Assembly: GCF_024256385.1 (NCBI RefSeq)
Contig: NZ_JAMLFW010000002.1
Location: 1,550,001-1,614,000 of the forward strand
Length of the DNA: 64,000 nt
Direction: 5' to 3'
Source of the DNA: Anatilimnocola floriformis
GTDB taxonomy: Bacteria > Planctomycetota > Planctomycetia > Pirellulales > Pirellulaceae
This document shows, piece after piece, positions 17,065 through 25,634 of this stretch (the first letter of the stretch is position 1; every line of letters starts with the position of its first letter). Position numbers and translations under genes: made by a program. The notes below the pieces were generated by a model. The model did not search any database. It was not told where the DNA came from and was given only the letters and a program-made list of their open reading frames with translations.

Positions 17065-17529
17065 CTACGAGCGGGCGAAATATTCAGCTACGGCGGCGAG
17101 GAGTGGATCGATTGTTTGCGCTTGAATCTTGTGGGGCGGATTCCACTTTACCCACTCGTAGTCGGGGTGCTCGGTGAGTTTGATTTTCACCGGATTGAGC
17201 AGCTTGGCGAGATAGATCACGATCGTCTTGTGGCAGCGCTCGCCGAAGCGTTTGGAGTTTACTTCGTACTCGGTCGTCCACTTAAAGTCGCCGACCAGGT
17301 CGATGTCTTTCCCCTTGATGCCCGTTTCTTCGCGGAGTTCGCGGAGGGCACATTCCAGATCGGTTTCGCCGTCGTCGAGATGGCCCTTGGGCAGGTCCCA
17401 ACGCTGGGCGTGCTTCATCAGCAGGAACGAACGCTCGGGCTCGTCGCGCATCACCAGCACGCCGCAGCCGCGGATCTGCTTGAGCTTGCCGCTGTTTTTG
17501 CCGGCTTTGTCTTTGTCCGATTTCCCCAC
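17065..17529 (-). CDS. Nudix hydrolase, Ap4A-type
   Basis: A 154-residue Nudix protein. The box reads GHLDDGETDLECALRELREE then TGI, satisfying G-x5-E-x7-R-E-U-x-E-E-x-G-U. The preceding RWDLPKGHLDDGE and CGVLVMR match diadenosine-tetraphosphate and related nucleotide hydrolases, and YEWVKW is the usual late strand. A lysine-rich head (MGKSDKDKAGKNSGKLKQ) precedes the fold. It probably removes damaged or signalling nucleotides in the cytoplasm. Stands alone. Confidence 0.88.
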   Translation of the reverse strand: MGKSDKDKAGKNSGKLKQIRGCGVLVMRDEPERSFLLMKHAQRWDLPKGHLDDGETDLECALRELREETGIKGKDIDLVGDFKWTTEYEVNSKRFGERCHKTIVIYLAKLLNPVKIKLTEHPDYEWVKWNPPHKIQAQTIDPLLAAVAEYFARS

Positions 17530-17653
17530 GACGACTTCCTGTTGCGGATTCCTGCGCGCACTCGATTCAGGCAGAGTGCGAGTCGTCTACTATCTTCGCG
17601 GGGAAAGTCGCATTGGCAAGACGCCAAGCAAAGTGACGCGGCCAGAAGTCTGC

Positions 17654-18607
17654 TTACTGCAGCACAAACTTCACGGGGACGATGACCGTGGCTTCGACCG
17701 GTTGGCCGAATTGCTGGGCGGGAGTGAAACGCCAGCCTTTCACAGCGGCGATGGCTGATTCGTCCAGACTGGGATAGCTCGATGTTTCGTGCAGCGCGAC
17801 ATTATCAGCCGTGCCGTCGGGTTTGACCGTGACCCGCAACAGCACGCGGCCCGTGTGGCCGAGGCGTTGAGCTTCGGCGGGATAATGTGGCGCGCGATTG
17901 CCGTTGGCCAGGCCAGGCGCCCGGCCAGCACCGATGCCGATGCCAGCGCCCACACCGCCGCCGCGACCAGCGCCGGGTCGACCACCGCCGCCGTTGCCGG
18001 CGCCTTCGCCGTTGGTGCCGCCTTGCAGGCCCGCGCCTTTGCCGGCAGCGGCTTTCAGATCCGAGGCCGTGACCGAGATCACGCCGGTTTGCGGCAGGGT
18101 TTTGCTCGTCTTGCGCGTGAGCTTCGGGCCACCTTTGGCTTCGACCGTTTCGAGCCCCTCGGGCACGTCTTCTTTGCGTTCTGCTTCGAGCGGTTTGATC
18201 ACGGCAGGAGCCGGACGCTCGGTGAGATAGACCTTCTCCGGTTCGTCGGGTCGCACTGCGGTAGCGATTTCTGCCGTGGCTTTTTCCAGCTTCGTTTCAG
18301 CCGGTGTGATTTCGATATCCTGCGCGGTCGCCGTCAGATCAGCCGTTTCATCATCGCCATCGTCCGACTTGGCGAGGACTCGGCGGAGCGAAAAACCGGT
18401 GGTCACTGCATCGACAGTGTTCACGCCACCCTCGCCGGGCTTGCCGCCGATGCCGCTCGAGCCGCCGCCGCCGATCACCACGGTGGGGGCAACATAACCC
18501 AGATAAAGGACCAGCGCGTGAGCGCCGACAATTGCGCTATGCAATCCCAGGCTCGCGAGCGCGGCGGCCAGCAGTCGTAGCAGGTAATAAGAGCTGGACG
18601 CAGTCAT
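17654..18607 (-). CDS. tonB: TonB-like energy transducer
   Basis: A 317-residue protein with one N-terminal membrane span (LRLLAAALASLGLHSAIVGA), a long low-complexity periplasmic linker with a Gly-rich stretch, and a C-terminal TonB domain: APHYPAEAQRLGHTGRVLLR, VTVKPDG, then AAVKGWRFTPA. It should carry proton-motive energy from ExbBD to outer-membrane receptors. It is the last gene of the exbB-exbD-tonB operon, 39 bases after exbD. The glycine-rich segment replaces the usual Pro-rich spacer. Confidence 0.88.
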   Translation of the reverse strand: MTASSSYYLLRLLAAALASLGLHSAIVGAHALVLYLGYVAPTVVIGGGGSSGIGGKPGEGGVNTVDAVTTGFSLRRVLAKSDDGDDETADLTATAQDIEITPAETKLEKATAEIATAVRPDEPEKVYLTERPAPAVIKPLEAERKEDVPEGLETVEAKGGPKLTRKTSKTLPQTGVISVTASDLKAAAGKGAGLQGGTNGEGAGNGGGGRPGAGRGGGVGAGIGIGAGRAPGLANGNRAPHYPAEAQRLGHTGRVLLRVTVKPDGTADNVALHETSSYPSLDESAIAAVKGWRFTPAQQFGQPVEATVIVPVKFVLQ

Positions 18608-18646
18608 GCGGCGGCAGAAACTTCGATGCGGAAACTAGGTGCAAAC

Positions 18647-19087
18647 TCACTCGGAAACAGCGGCGCTACAGTTTTCGATCTTGGCTTGATGGCAGAGATC
18701 CATCACGGCTACGACATGATCCCAAAGCGTATTGCGGTCGGCGCGAATCTCGACGGTCACGCGGCGGGGATTATCAGCGGCGGCTTGCTTCAAATAGGTG
18801 GCGAGCTCGGCCCGATCGAGCACCGCACCCTTGATGACATAAGCGCCGGTAATCCGCACATTGATGACGACTTTTTCGATGTCTTGCACCAGCGGAGCGG
18901 CTTCGCTGGCCTGCGGCAATTGCAGATCGAGCTCCCGTTCGTTGCGCACTTCATCGGCAATGATCGTGGGCATCGTGATCATGAACACGATCAGCAGCAC
19001 CAGCACCACATCGACCAGCGGCGTGACGTTAATTTCAGAAATCGTGGGACCATCGCCGTCGTCGGAATAACCTGCACCACCAGCCAT
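18647..19087 (-). CDS. exbD: ExbD/TolR biopolymer transport protein
   Basis: A 146-residue protein. After a short cytoplasmic head (ISEINVTPLVD) comes a single membrane helix VVLVLLIVFMITMPTI with the conserved Asp in TPLVD that carries protons in the motor, and then a periplasmic domain ending with VTVEIRADRNTLWDHVVAVM, the standard ExbD motif. It works with ExbB as stator of the TonB system. Lies between exbB and tonB with short gaps. Confidence 0.93.
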   Translation of the reverse strand: MAGGAGYSDDGDGPTISEINVTPLVDVVLVLLIVFMITMPTIIADEVRNERELDLQLPQASEAAPLVQDIEKVVINVRITGAYVIKGAVLDRAELATYLKQAAADNPRRVTVEIRADRNTLWDHVVAVMDLCHQAKIENCSAAVSE

Positions 19088-19142
19088 TGTTGTTGCTCCC
19101 TCAGATCTTGCTGCGAATATTCACGTTGCTGATGAGACTGCG

Positions 19143-19877
19143 CTATTCTGCCGAGGCCGGTTGCCGGCCGACGACTTTGGTGGCCGGGGGTTCGGCGAGA
19201 CCGGCCTTCACCGGCGGCGGTTCGGGCGGAGTGACCGTGAATGTGGTCTTTTGAGCGTGCAACGCGAGCAATTGGTGAGCAACCGCATCGACCTGGCCCA
19301 TGCGGATTTTCACGTTGCGCTGAAAATAGTTGTAGGCAATAACAGCGGGAATGGCGACGAACAAGCCGACCGCCGTGGCCACGAGAGCTTCGAACACGCC
19401 ACCCATCACCGCGCTCGAACTGGCGGCCTTCTCGGCTTGGGCTTTGGCGAGATCGCCCGACGCTTTGATAATGCCGAGCACCGTACCGAGCAGCCCGACG
19501 AACGGCACGTTGTTGCCGAGGGTCGCGAGCACCGTGAGATAGGCTTCCATCTTCACGCGTTCTTTCGACTTCGTGCTGAGCATCGATTCCGAAACGGCTT
19601 CGCTGCTCTTCTTAAAATTGGCCAGGCCCGCAGCGGCGACCGCACACTCGGGAGCGCGACTTTGCGAAGCCAATTGATACGCTTCGGTCAGCTTGCCGGC
19701 CCGCAGCAGCGATTCGAGCTGTGAGCTGAAATTAGCGAACGACACGCCGTGCGTGAGAAAGTACAGCCAGCGTTCGATCATCACGGTCATGCTGACCAGG
19801 CTCAGACCGACGAGCAACCACAACACCCACTCCGCACCGAGGCCGGTGATGTTGACGAAAACTTGTGTCAGATTCAT
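19143..19877 (-). CDS. exbB: MotA/TolQ/ExbB proton channel
   Basis: A 244-residue protein with three hydrophobic helices: WVLWLLVGLSLVSMTVMIER near the start, then LATLGNNVPFVGLLGTVLGI and ALVATAVGLFVAIPAVIAYN, the two helices lining the proton path. The GLLGTVLGI and VATAVGLFVAIPA blocks are diagnostic. It is the first gene of the operon with exbD and tonB. ATG 19877 gives a standard N-terminus; the longer frame upstream to 19973 is not supported. Confidence 0.92.
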   Translation of the reverse strand: MNLTQVFVNITGLGAEWVLWLLVGLSLVSMTVMIERWLYFLTHGVSFANFSSQLESLLRAGKLTEAYQLASQSRAPECAVAAAGLANFKKSSEAVSESMLSTKSKERVKMEAYLTVLATLGNNVPFVGLLGTVLGIIKASGDLAKAQAEKAASSSAVMGGVFEALVATAVGLFVAIPAVIAYNYFQRNVKIRMGQVDAVAHQLLALHAQKTTFTVTPPEPPPVKAGLAEPPATKVVGRQPASAE

Positions 19878-20131
19878 AGCGTCAAACTCAAATTCAATCT
19901 GGCGAGGATTCGAGGATAGGCACACAGACCTATCGCCGTGAACACGCGGGCCGTTACTGTGTTGTCGCAGCAATAGCCCTGTGCGGGCGGGAGCAAGTCA
20001 ACATTATAACGCTGGTCAGAGTATTTTTCGCGCAGATTTGCGATTCCTGGAAATTGTTCGGCAAATCGCTGGCAGAAAACGACTTAGGACGGCTGCGGCC
20101 GGCGAAAAATGGGGGCAATCTAACGATCTGG

Positions 20132-21508
20132 TTAGCGCCCCACCCGCCCCAGCGAACTGCCGCTCACCGGCTCTTCGAGCTCTGTGCCCGGCGCGAGCCA
20201 CAGCAGCAGCGGTGTAGTCATGAGCGTTGTGATTACCGCCATCAGCACCAGCATGCAGAACAGACTGTCGGGAATCACTCCCAGCTGATGGCCGGCGTTG
20301 ATCACGATCAGTTCCATCAGCCCGCGTGTATTCATCAGCGCGCCGATGCAGGCCGCTTCGCGCAGCTTAAAGCCCCCCTGCCAGGCCGCAATCGTGCAGC
20401 CGCCCCACTTGCCACCGATTGCCGCGGCCAAGATGCCGGCGAGAATTAGCCAGTGGGTCCACGAATTCAGCGAGCCCACGTTCGTTTGCAGGCCGGTGTA
20501 GGTAAAGAAAATCGGCAAGAAGAAGACCGACAAAAATTCGCGCAGCTCGCTCCCCATCGCCTTCCGCAGCGGCAACTCATCCGAAAGCGCGGCCCCGAGC
20601 AGGAACGCGCCAAAGATCGCAAAGATGCCGATCAAGCTCGTCGCGATGCAGCACAAAAAGAGAACGACTAGCACCAAGCCCAAACCGGTCGAGCTGATCT
20701 CGTCACCCTTCTCGCCGACGTAGCACCGCCGCAACATCCACTTCATCGCCGGCCGCAGCAGGAACACCATGAACGCAAAAAACGCGAGCGAGAGGAACGT
20801 CATCTGCGCAATCCGCCAGCCGTCGAACTGCGCTCGCACAATGCTCGACACCGTGGCCAGCAAGATCCAGCCGATGACATCATCAACGGCGGCGGCCGTC
20901 ATCGTTACCGCACCGATCCGCGTGCGCACGATGTCGAGCTCCATCAAAATCCGCGCGAGCACGGGTATCGCCGTGATCGACATCGAGATGCCCATGAACA
21001 ACGTGAAACCCGTATACGAAACGGGCGCGCCGTTCACATGCTCGAGCGACGAATAGATCAGCGGCGCAAGGCCAAGCCCGAGTGCGAACGGCAAGACCAC
21101 ACCCGTCAGCGAGGTCGCGAGCGCCGCCTTGCCATGCCAGCGCAAGTGGCTGAAATCAAACTCCAGGCCTACGAGCAACAGGAGCAGCACCAAGCCGAGC
21201 TGACTCAACACATTCATGCACGCGGCGAGCGGCGTCATCACGCGCACGGCGGCTTCGCCCGTGCCGATCAATTCCGTCGCCGGCGGAAAGATCATGGCCG
21301 CTGCTTCCGGAAACAGCCAGGCGAAACACGATGGCCCGAGTAGCAACCCCGCGGCAATCTCACCGACGACTGCTGGTTGGCGGAACCACTTCGCGACACG
21401 CGCGCCAACCAGCGACGCCACGATGATGACGGCCAGCTGCACCAACACGCGCAACAACAGCGATTCGGTTTTGGAGTCGCCGGCAGCAAGTAGAAAGAAG
21501 AATGGCAT
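20132..21508 (-). CDS. Cation/proton antiporter, CPA2-type
   Basis: A 458-residue protein with about 12 hydrophobic segments. Markers of the Na+/H+ exchanger superfamily (KefB/GerN/NhaS type) are GEIAAGLLLGPSCFAWLFPE near residue 50, LLLVGLEFDFSHLRWHGK, and TAAAVDDVIGWILLA with the conserved paired acidic residues in transmembrane helix 5-6. The later GAFLLGAALSDELPLRKA and NTRGLMELIVINAGHQLGVI are also typical. No C-terminal TrkA-N domain is present. Likely sodium or potassium export for pH and salt balance. Single gene. Confidence 0.88.
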   Translation of the reverse strand: MPFFFLLAAGDSKTESLLLRVLVQLAVIIVASLVGARVAKWFRQPAVVGEIAAGLLLGPSCFAWLFPEAAAMIFPPATELIGTGEAAVRVMTPLAACMNVLSQLGLVLLLLLVGLEFDFSHLRWHGKAALATSLTGVVLPFALGLGLAPLIYSSLEHVNGAPVSYTGFTLFMGISMSITAIPVLARILMELDIVRTRIGAVTMTAAAVDDVIGWILLATVSSIVRAQFDGWRIAQMTFLSLAFFAFMVFLLRPAMKWMLRRCYVGEKGDEISSTGLGLVLVVLFLCCIATSLIGIFAIFGAFLLGAALSDELPLRKAMGSELREFLSVFFLPIFFTYTGLQTNVGSLNSWTHWLILAGILAAAIGGKWGGCTIAAWQGGFKLREAACIGALMNTRGLMELIVINAGHQLGVIPDSLFCMLVLMAVITTLMTTPLLLWLAPGTELEEPVSGSSLGRVGR

Positions 21509-21787
21509 GCGATGCTTGAATCCAGCTACGTCGTTGGCGCTGGCGAAGTCGGGTGCAGGTTAGTCGACGGCGAACTTACGGAGTGAGCGGTCTGTCAATG
21601 GTCAGCTCGCACGAACCTAGGGGTTCGCACTACGCGACCTGCCTGCGTCTTATCTTGCATCCCGCCAAACACATGTCAAGACGACAATTGTTGAAACGTT
21701 AGTTTGGCCGCATATTGCGACAGCCCGCCGCGCAGCGGTACGCTCTTTCCAATCGATCTGCCTCTCTCGTTCTCAGGAACTGACTTT

Positions 21788-23800
21788 ATGAGCCTGTTTC
21801 GTTTCATCTCTGCAACGCTTCTCATCGCGCTCTTCGGCGCTCCGCTGTCAGCCGCCGAAAAGTTGACGCTCGCCAGTCTCTTCACCGATCACGCGGTGCT
21901 GCAGCGCGACATGCCGGTCCCCGTGTGGGGCCAGGCCGAGCCGAATGCCAAGATCACCGTGAAGTTCGCCGGCCAATCGAAGGAAGCCGTTGCGGATAAG
22001 TACGGCGCGTGGGCGGTGAAGCTCGACGCCCTAAAGGCCGATGAGAAATCGCAATCGCTGACCGTGAGCGCGGGGGACGATACGCTCACCAAGAACGATA
22101 TTCTCGTCGGCGAAGTGTGGGTTTGCAGCGGCCAATCGAACATGGGTTGGACACTGCAGCAATCAACGGGCGGCAAAGAAGCCGCCGCGGCCGCGGGCGA
22201 CAACGGTTTGCGACTCTTCAACGCCGGCGCTCGTGCGGTCGACGAACCACAAACGACGATCGGCGGCACGTGGGCTGTCGACAGTCCGCAGAGCGCGCCG
22301 AACTTTTCCGGCGTCGCTTATTTCTTCGGCCAGGATTTGCGCAAAGCCCTCGGCGTGCCGGTTGGTTTAATCAAGTCTGCCGTCGGCGGCACCGTCGCCG
22401 AAGCTTGGACCGCGAAGGCCGATCTCGAAGCGAATCCCACGCTGGTTCCACTCTTCGCCGTGCAAGCGAAGAAAATCGCCGATCATCCCGCCGCAGTTGA
22501 GAAGTTCAAGGCGCAAGAAACCGAGCTCCTCGCCAAGTGGGAAGCCGACACCGAAAAGGCCAAAGCCGCCGGCAAGCCGCTGCCGCGCAAACCAGCTCCT
22601 CCCGGCGATCCTGCCAAGGACAACAACCGCCCCTTCGGCCTCTACAACGGCAGCATCGTCCCGCTGCAACCCTACGCCATGAAGGGCGTGATTTGGTATC
22701 AAGGCGAATCGAACAACGGCCGGCCGAAAGAATACCTCACGCTCTTCCCCGCCCTCATCGCCAGTTGGCGAAAGGCTTGGGGACAGGGCGACTTCCCCTT
22801 TCTGTTTGTCCAGATCGCGCCGCATAACGGCATGAGCCCCGAGCTGCGTGAGTCGCAACGCCTCACCGCGCAAACAACGCAGAACACCTCCAACATCGTG
22901 ATCGTCGACGTCGGTGACGCGGGCGACATTCATCCCGTCCGCAAACAACCCGTCGGTGCTCGCCTGGCCCTCGCCGCGCGAGCTCTCGCGTACGGCGAAA
23001 AGATCGAATACTCCGGCCCTGAATACGACGCACTGAAGATCGACGGCAAGAACGCGATCGTCAGTTTCAAACATCTCGGCGGCGGCCTGATGGCGAAGGA
23101 AGGTGATCTCCGCGGCTTTTCGGTGGCGGGTAGCGACGGCAAGTTCGTGGAAGCGAAAGCCAAGATCGTTGGCGACACCGTGAGCGTCTCGGCCGACAAC
23201 GTCGAGAAGCCCGTGCAAGTGCGCTACGGCTGGTCGAACGTCCCCGATGTGAATCTGTGGAACAAAGCCGGCATCCCTGCTTCGCCGTTTCAATCAGACA
23301 AAGCGTTTGAAATCGAAGAAGGCTTCACGCTGCTGCTGAATGAAAAGGATCTCACCGGTTGGAAGTATCAAAACGGTGCGCCCTTCGATGGTCAAGCTTC
23401 GGCGAGCGATGGTCGTTACACGGCACGCGATGGCCGCATCGTGGTGAACCCCGGCAAGGGGCTCGCGCAGCTCTGGACCGTGAAGGAATTCCCAACGGAC
23501 TTCCACTTGAAGCTGGAATTCCGCGCCGGCGTGAATGCCGACAGCGGCGTGTTCATTCGCAAGCCGCAGCTGCAATGTCGCGACTATCTGGTGGCCGGTC
23601 CTTACAAGGATCTGAAGAACTACCGCCCGCAGGATTGGAATGAAATCGAAGTGATCGTGAAGGGCACGACCGCCACTGCGACCTGCAACGGCGAGCCGCT
23701 GAAGTTCGACGCCGTGCTCCCTGCCACGGGCCCCATCGGCCTCGAAGCCGACCGCGGCCAAATGGAATACCGCCGCATTCGTTTGAAGGAACTGAAGTAA
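21788..23800 (+). CDS. Sialate O-acetylesterase fused to DUF1080
   Basis: A 670-residue exported protein (leader LFRFISATLLIALFGAPLSA). Residues about 25-510 are a SASA-type SGNH esterase: VWVCSGQSNMGW near 114 carries the nucleophile Ser, GVIWYQGESNNGRP is near 300, and DAGDIHPVRKQ near 380 supplies Asp and His. Residues about 512-670 are a DUF1080 (3-keto-disaccharide hydrolase) jelly roll: LLNEKDLTGWKY, ADSGVFIRKPQLQCRDY, YRPQDWNEIEVIVKG and GPIGLEADRGQMEYRRIRLK. The combination is common in planctomycetes and suggests trimming of acetylated glycans. ATG 21788 has AGGAAC upstream; 21704 opens the frame but is not used. Confidence 0.92.
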   Translation: MSLFRFISATLLIALFGAPLSAAEKLTLASLFTDHAVLQRDMPVPVWGQAEPNAKITVKFAGQSKEAVADKYGAWAVKLDALKADEKSQSLTVSAGDDTLTKNDILVGEVWVCSGQSNMGWTLQQSTGGKEAAAAAGDNGLRLFNAGARAVDEPQTTIGGTWAVDSPQSAPNFSGVAYFFGQDLRKALGVPVGLIKSAVGGTVAEAWTAKADLEANPTLVPLFAVQAKKIADHPAAVEKFKAQETELLAKWEADTEKAKAAGKPLPRKPAPPGDPAKDNNRPFGLYNGSIVPLQPYAMKGVIWYQGESNNGRPKEYLTLFPALIASWRKAWGQGDFPFLFVQIAPHNGMSPELRESQRLTAQTTQNTSNIVIVDVGDAGDIHPVRKQPVGARLALAARALAYGEKIEYSGPEYDALKIDGKNAIVSFKHLGGGLMAKEGDLRGFSVAGSDGKFVEAKAKIVGDTVSVSADNVEKPVQVRYGWSNVPDVNLWNKAGIPASPFQSDKAFEIEEGFTLLLNEKDLTGWKYQNGAPFDGQASASDGRYTARDGRIVVNPGKGLAQLWTVKEFPTDFHLKLEFRAGVNADSGVFIRKPQLQCRDYLVAGPYKDLKNYRPQDWNEIEVIVKGTTATATCNGEPLKFDAVLPATGPIGLEADRGQMEYRRIRLKELK

Positions 23801-23808
23801 ACGCCCCC

Positions 23809-23988
23809 AGTCGTCGAACGCTCTGCGGTCGATGATTGGAGATACGTAAGCCGTGCGCCGCCGAAAGAGCTCCACGATTTTCGGCGGTTGGGCGTGGGAA
23901 GGTGAACTGCAGATAAGACAAGTCCGCTGCGGCTGGCGCTAGTTGATTGATGACCGCCATTCATCGACCGCGGAGCGTTCGACGACTA
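23809..23988. repeat. Inverted pair of repeat R4
   Basis: The left arm AGTCGTCGAACGCTCTGCGG... (23809-23837) is repeated inverted at 23959-23988, where its complement ends GCGTTCGACGACTAC. About 120 bases separate the arms. A single arm is found at 16184. Together they look like a MITE or a long hairpin in the transcript. Confidence 0.75.
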
Positions 23989-24013
23989 CTAACTCTTCTC
24001 CAAGGATTTTCTC

Positions 24014-24265
24014 ATGACCAAGAACTTTCAAACGCTCGCCATTCTCGCCGTCGCCCTGACCGCCATCGCCGGTGCGTGGCAATACGCTGGTGCCCAAGGC
24101 GAAAAGATCGCCGCGGGCGTGAAGTTCGAATACAAAATCCTCAGCGGCACGAGCGCCGGCGCTGGTGAACTGAACGTCCTCGGCAAGGACGGCTGGGAAC
24201 TCGTCGCCGTCGAACCCTCCAAGGGAATGACGCCAACGCAGTTGTATTTCAAGCGCTCGCGCTAA
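24014..24265 (+). CDS. Small exported DUF4177-like protein
   Basis: An 83-residue protein with a short hydrophobic leader (LAILAVALTAIAGAWQYAGA) and a mature core FEYKILSGTSAGAGELNVLG followed by KDGWELVAVEP. The FEYK...LNxLGxxGWELVAV pattern is that of DUF4177 and related small proteins of unknown role. Followed closely by two unknown genes on the same strand, the first starting 16 bases after this stop. Confidence 0.6.
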   Translation: MTKNFQTLAILAVALTAIAGAWQYAGAQGEKIAAGVKFEYKILSGTSAGAGELNVLGKDGWELVAVEPSKGMTPTQLYFKRSR

Positions 24266-24281
24266 TTTGACTTGTGAGGCG

Positions 24282-24599
24282 ATGGCCAAGCTGCAAACGC
24301 AAATCGTACGCTTCTTCGCTTTCGACGTGATCGATTGCGAATTCGTCGATGCCGATGGCCACCTGCACACGCTGCGCGATAAGGTTCCGGTTCTCACTGT
24401 CGAATGGCTCGACGAGAGCATCGACCTGCCCCGCCCGTTGCTGGTTGACTGCGTAGTGCTCGCGCAGTGGCAGGACGAGCAAGGGCGGCAACTCGTGCGC
24501 ATCAGCACCGCAGAGCCATACTGGATCGAGTCGACCGAGGACCTTTCGGAGTTCGTGGTCGAAGCGACGCAGCTTCAGATCGGCGGAGATTGTGCATGA
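24282..24599 (+). CDS. Unknown acidic cytoplasmic protein, first of a coupled pair
   Basis: A 105-residue protein with no signal peptide or membrane span. The composition is acidic and alpha-beta, with stretches such as FFAFDVIDCEFVDADGHLHT, VEWLDESIDLPRPLLVDCVV and LVRISTAEPYWIESTEDLSE. No family is recognised. Its stop TGA overlaps the ATG of the next gene in ATGA, so the two proteins are probably made in fixed ratio. Confidence 0.6.
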   Translation: MAKLQTQIVRFFAFDVIDCEFVDADGHLHTLRDKVPVLTVEWLDESIDLPRPLLVDCVVLAQWQDEQGRQLVRISTAEPYWIESTEDLSEFVVEATQLQIGGDCA

Positions 24600-25273
24600 T
24601 CGAAAGCATCCGCACGGCGCAACCATACCTGAGACCTTTCCCGGAGTTCGAAGATGTCTTTACGGAGCCGCTGGCGCTTCAGCGAAGGCATTTTTTGCCG
24701 CTTATTTCGCTCGATGCATCGGTTGTCGACAAAGAACTGAGCGGCTGGCTCCATTTTGTGACGCCCATCGAACCACTCCTGGAATTGGACGTGGGTTATT
24801 TCACTCGCGAATTCCACGATTATTACAACTCGATGGGACAGTATGCATTTCAAGTTGTCGATGGAAAGTATCGCTTTACTGGTGACTTCCGGTATTTCGC
24901 CTACGAGTCGGGCGAAATCTATCGAGCGATGCCTGGATTGGAACACGAGATCGAAGCTGATTATCAGTTGCGTTTTTCAACCTATGAAGAGAGCAAGCGA
25001 GGTTATCGCTTACACGGCCGCATTCCATGGTATGCCGAGACTCCCTATGTGGCTGGAAGTGATATTTGCGGCCCATTGATCTCGCAGGTCGGCGGCAAGC
25101 CAGTCTCGTCGCGTTCGCCCGAACCGGAAGGTCCAGTAAATCGGCGAGGCACTCCCTTTCGCTACATTGGCGAAGTGCAAGGATACTCCTACTGTGGCGG
25201 TGGCATTCAAGCGATTCTGCTCTTCTATGATCCAGAAGAACAAATTGCGCTCTTTCGGACCGAATGGACCTAG
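24596..25273 (+). CDS. Unknown protein, second of a coupled pair
   Basis: A 225-residue soluble protein rich in aromatic residues (YFTREFHDYYNSMGQYAF, FRYFAYESGEIYRAM, YRLHGRIPWYAETPYVAG) and ending YIGEVQGYSYCGGGIQAIL, LFYDPEEQ. No motif is recognised. The ATG overlaps the previous gene's stop (ATGA), so it is translationally coupled to the 105-residue protein. An immunity-like or complex-forming pair is a possibility only, based on the small acidic partner and coupling. Confidence 0.6.
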   Translation: MIESIRTAQPYLRPFPEFEDVFTEPLALQRRHFLPLISLDASVVDKELSGWLHFVTPIEPLLELDVGYFTREFHDYYNSMGQYAFQVVDGKYRFTGDFRYFAYESGEIYRAMPGLEHEIEADYQLRFSTYEESKRGYRLHGRIPWYAETPYVAGSDICGPLISQVGGKPVSSRSPEPEGPVNRRGTPFRYIGEVQGYSYCGGGIQAILLFYDPEEQIALFRTEWT

Positions 25274-25634
25274 CAAAAAATGCGTCCACAGTTCGTGCCG
25301 GACTTAGTTCGCAGCGCAGAACCTTCTCGGTGATTACGATTCGCCATTAATCACCAACCTTGCCTGCGGCCGCGAGTTAGAACGATTGCTTGCCACACGC
25401 TAGCAGCCCGCCTCCGCACGATTGTGGGTTTGGCTGGATTTGCTGGCAGGAGAGTGCCGAAGAATTCACAGTGCTACACTGCGAGCACGCGGCGCTAACT
25501 GCGAAAACGCGGTGTAATACCGCGTGTACGCAGTCGATCGTTGGGCTGGCCAGGGATGGTGCCGGCCGGTTCGTTCTTTCGCAGGTTTTGCTGCCACGGA
25601 TCCTCTCTGCATGGGTCGCCAAGGAAGGTCTCAC
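25274..25634 (+). other. Intergenic region before the glycosyltransferase
   Basis: About 360 bases with no supported gene. It contains a hairpin ACGCGGT-N5-ACCGCGT at about 25504-25522 and a G+C-rich stretch. The glycosyltransferase frame is open here from 25524 but has no ribosome site until 25635. Confidence 0.35.
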
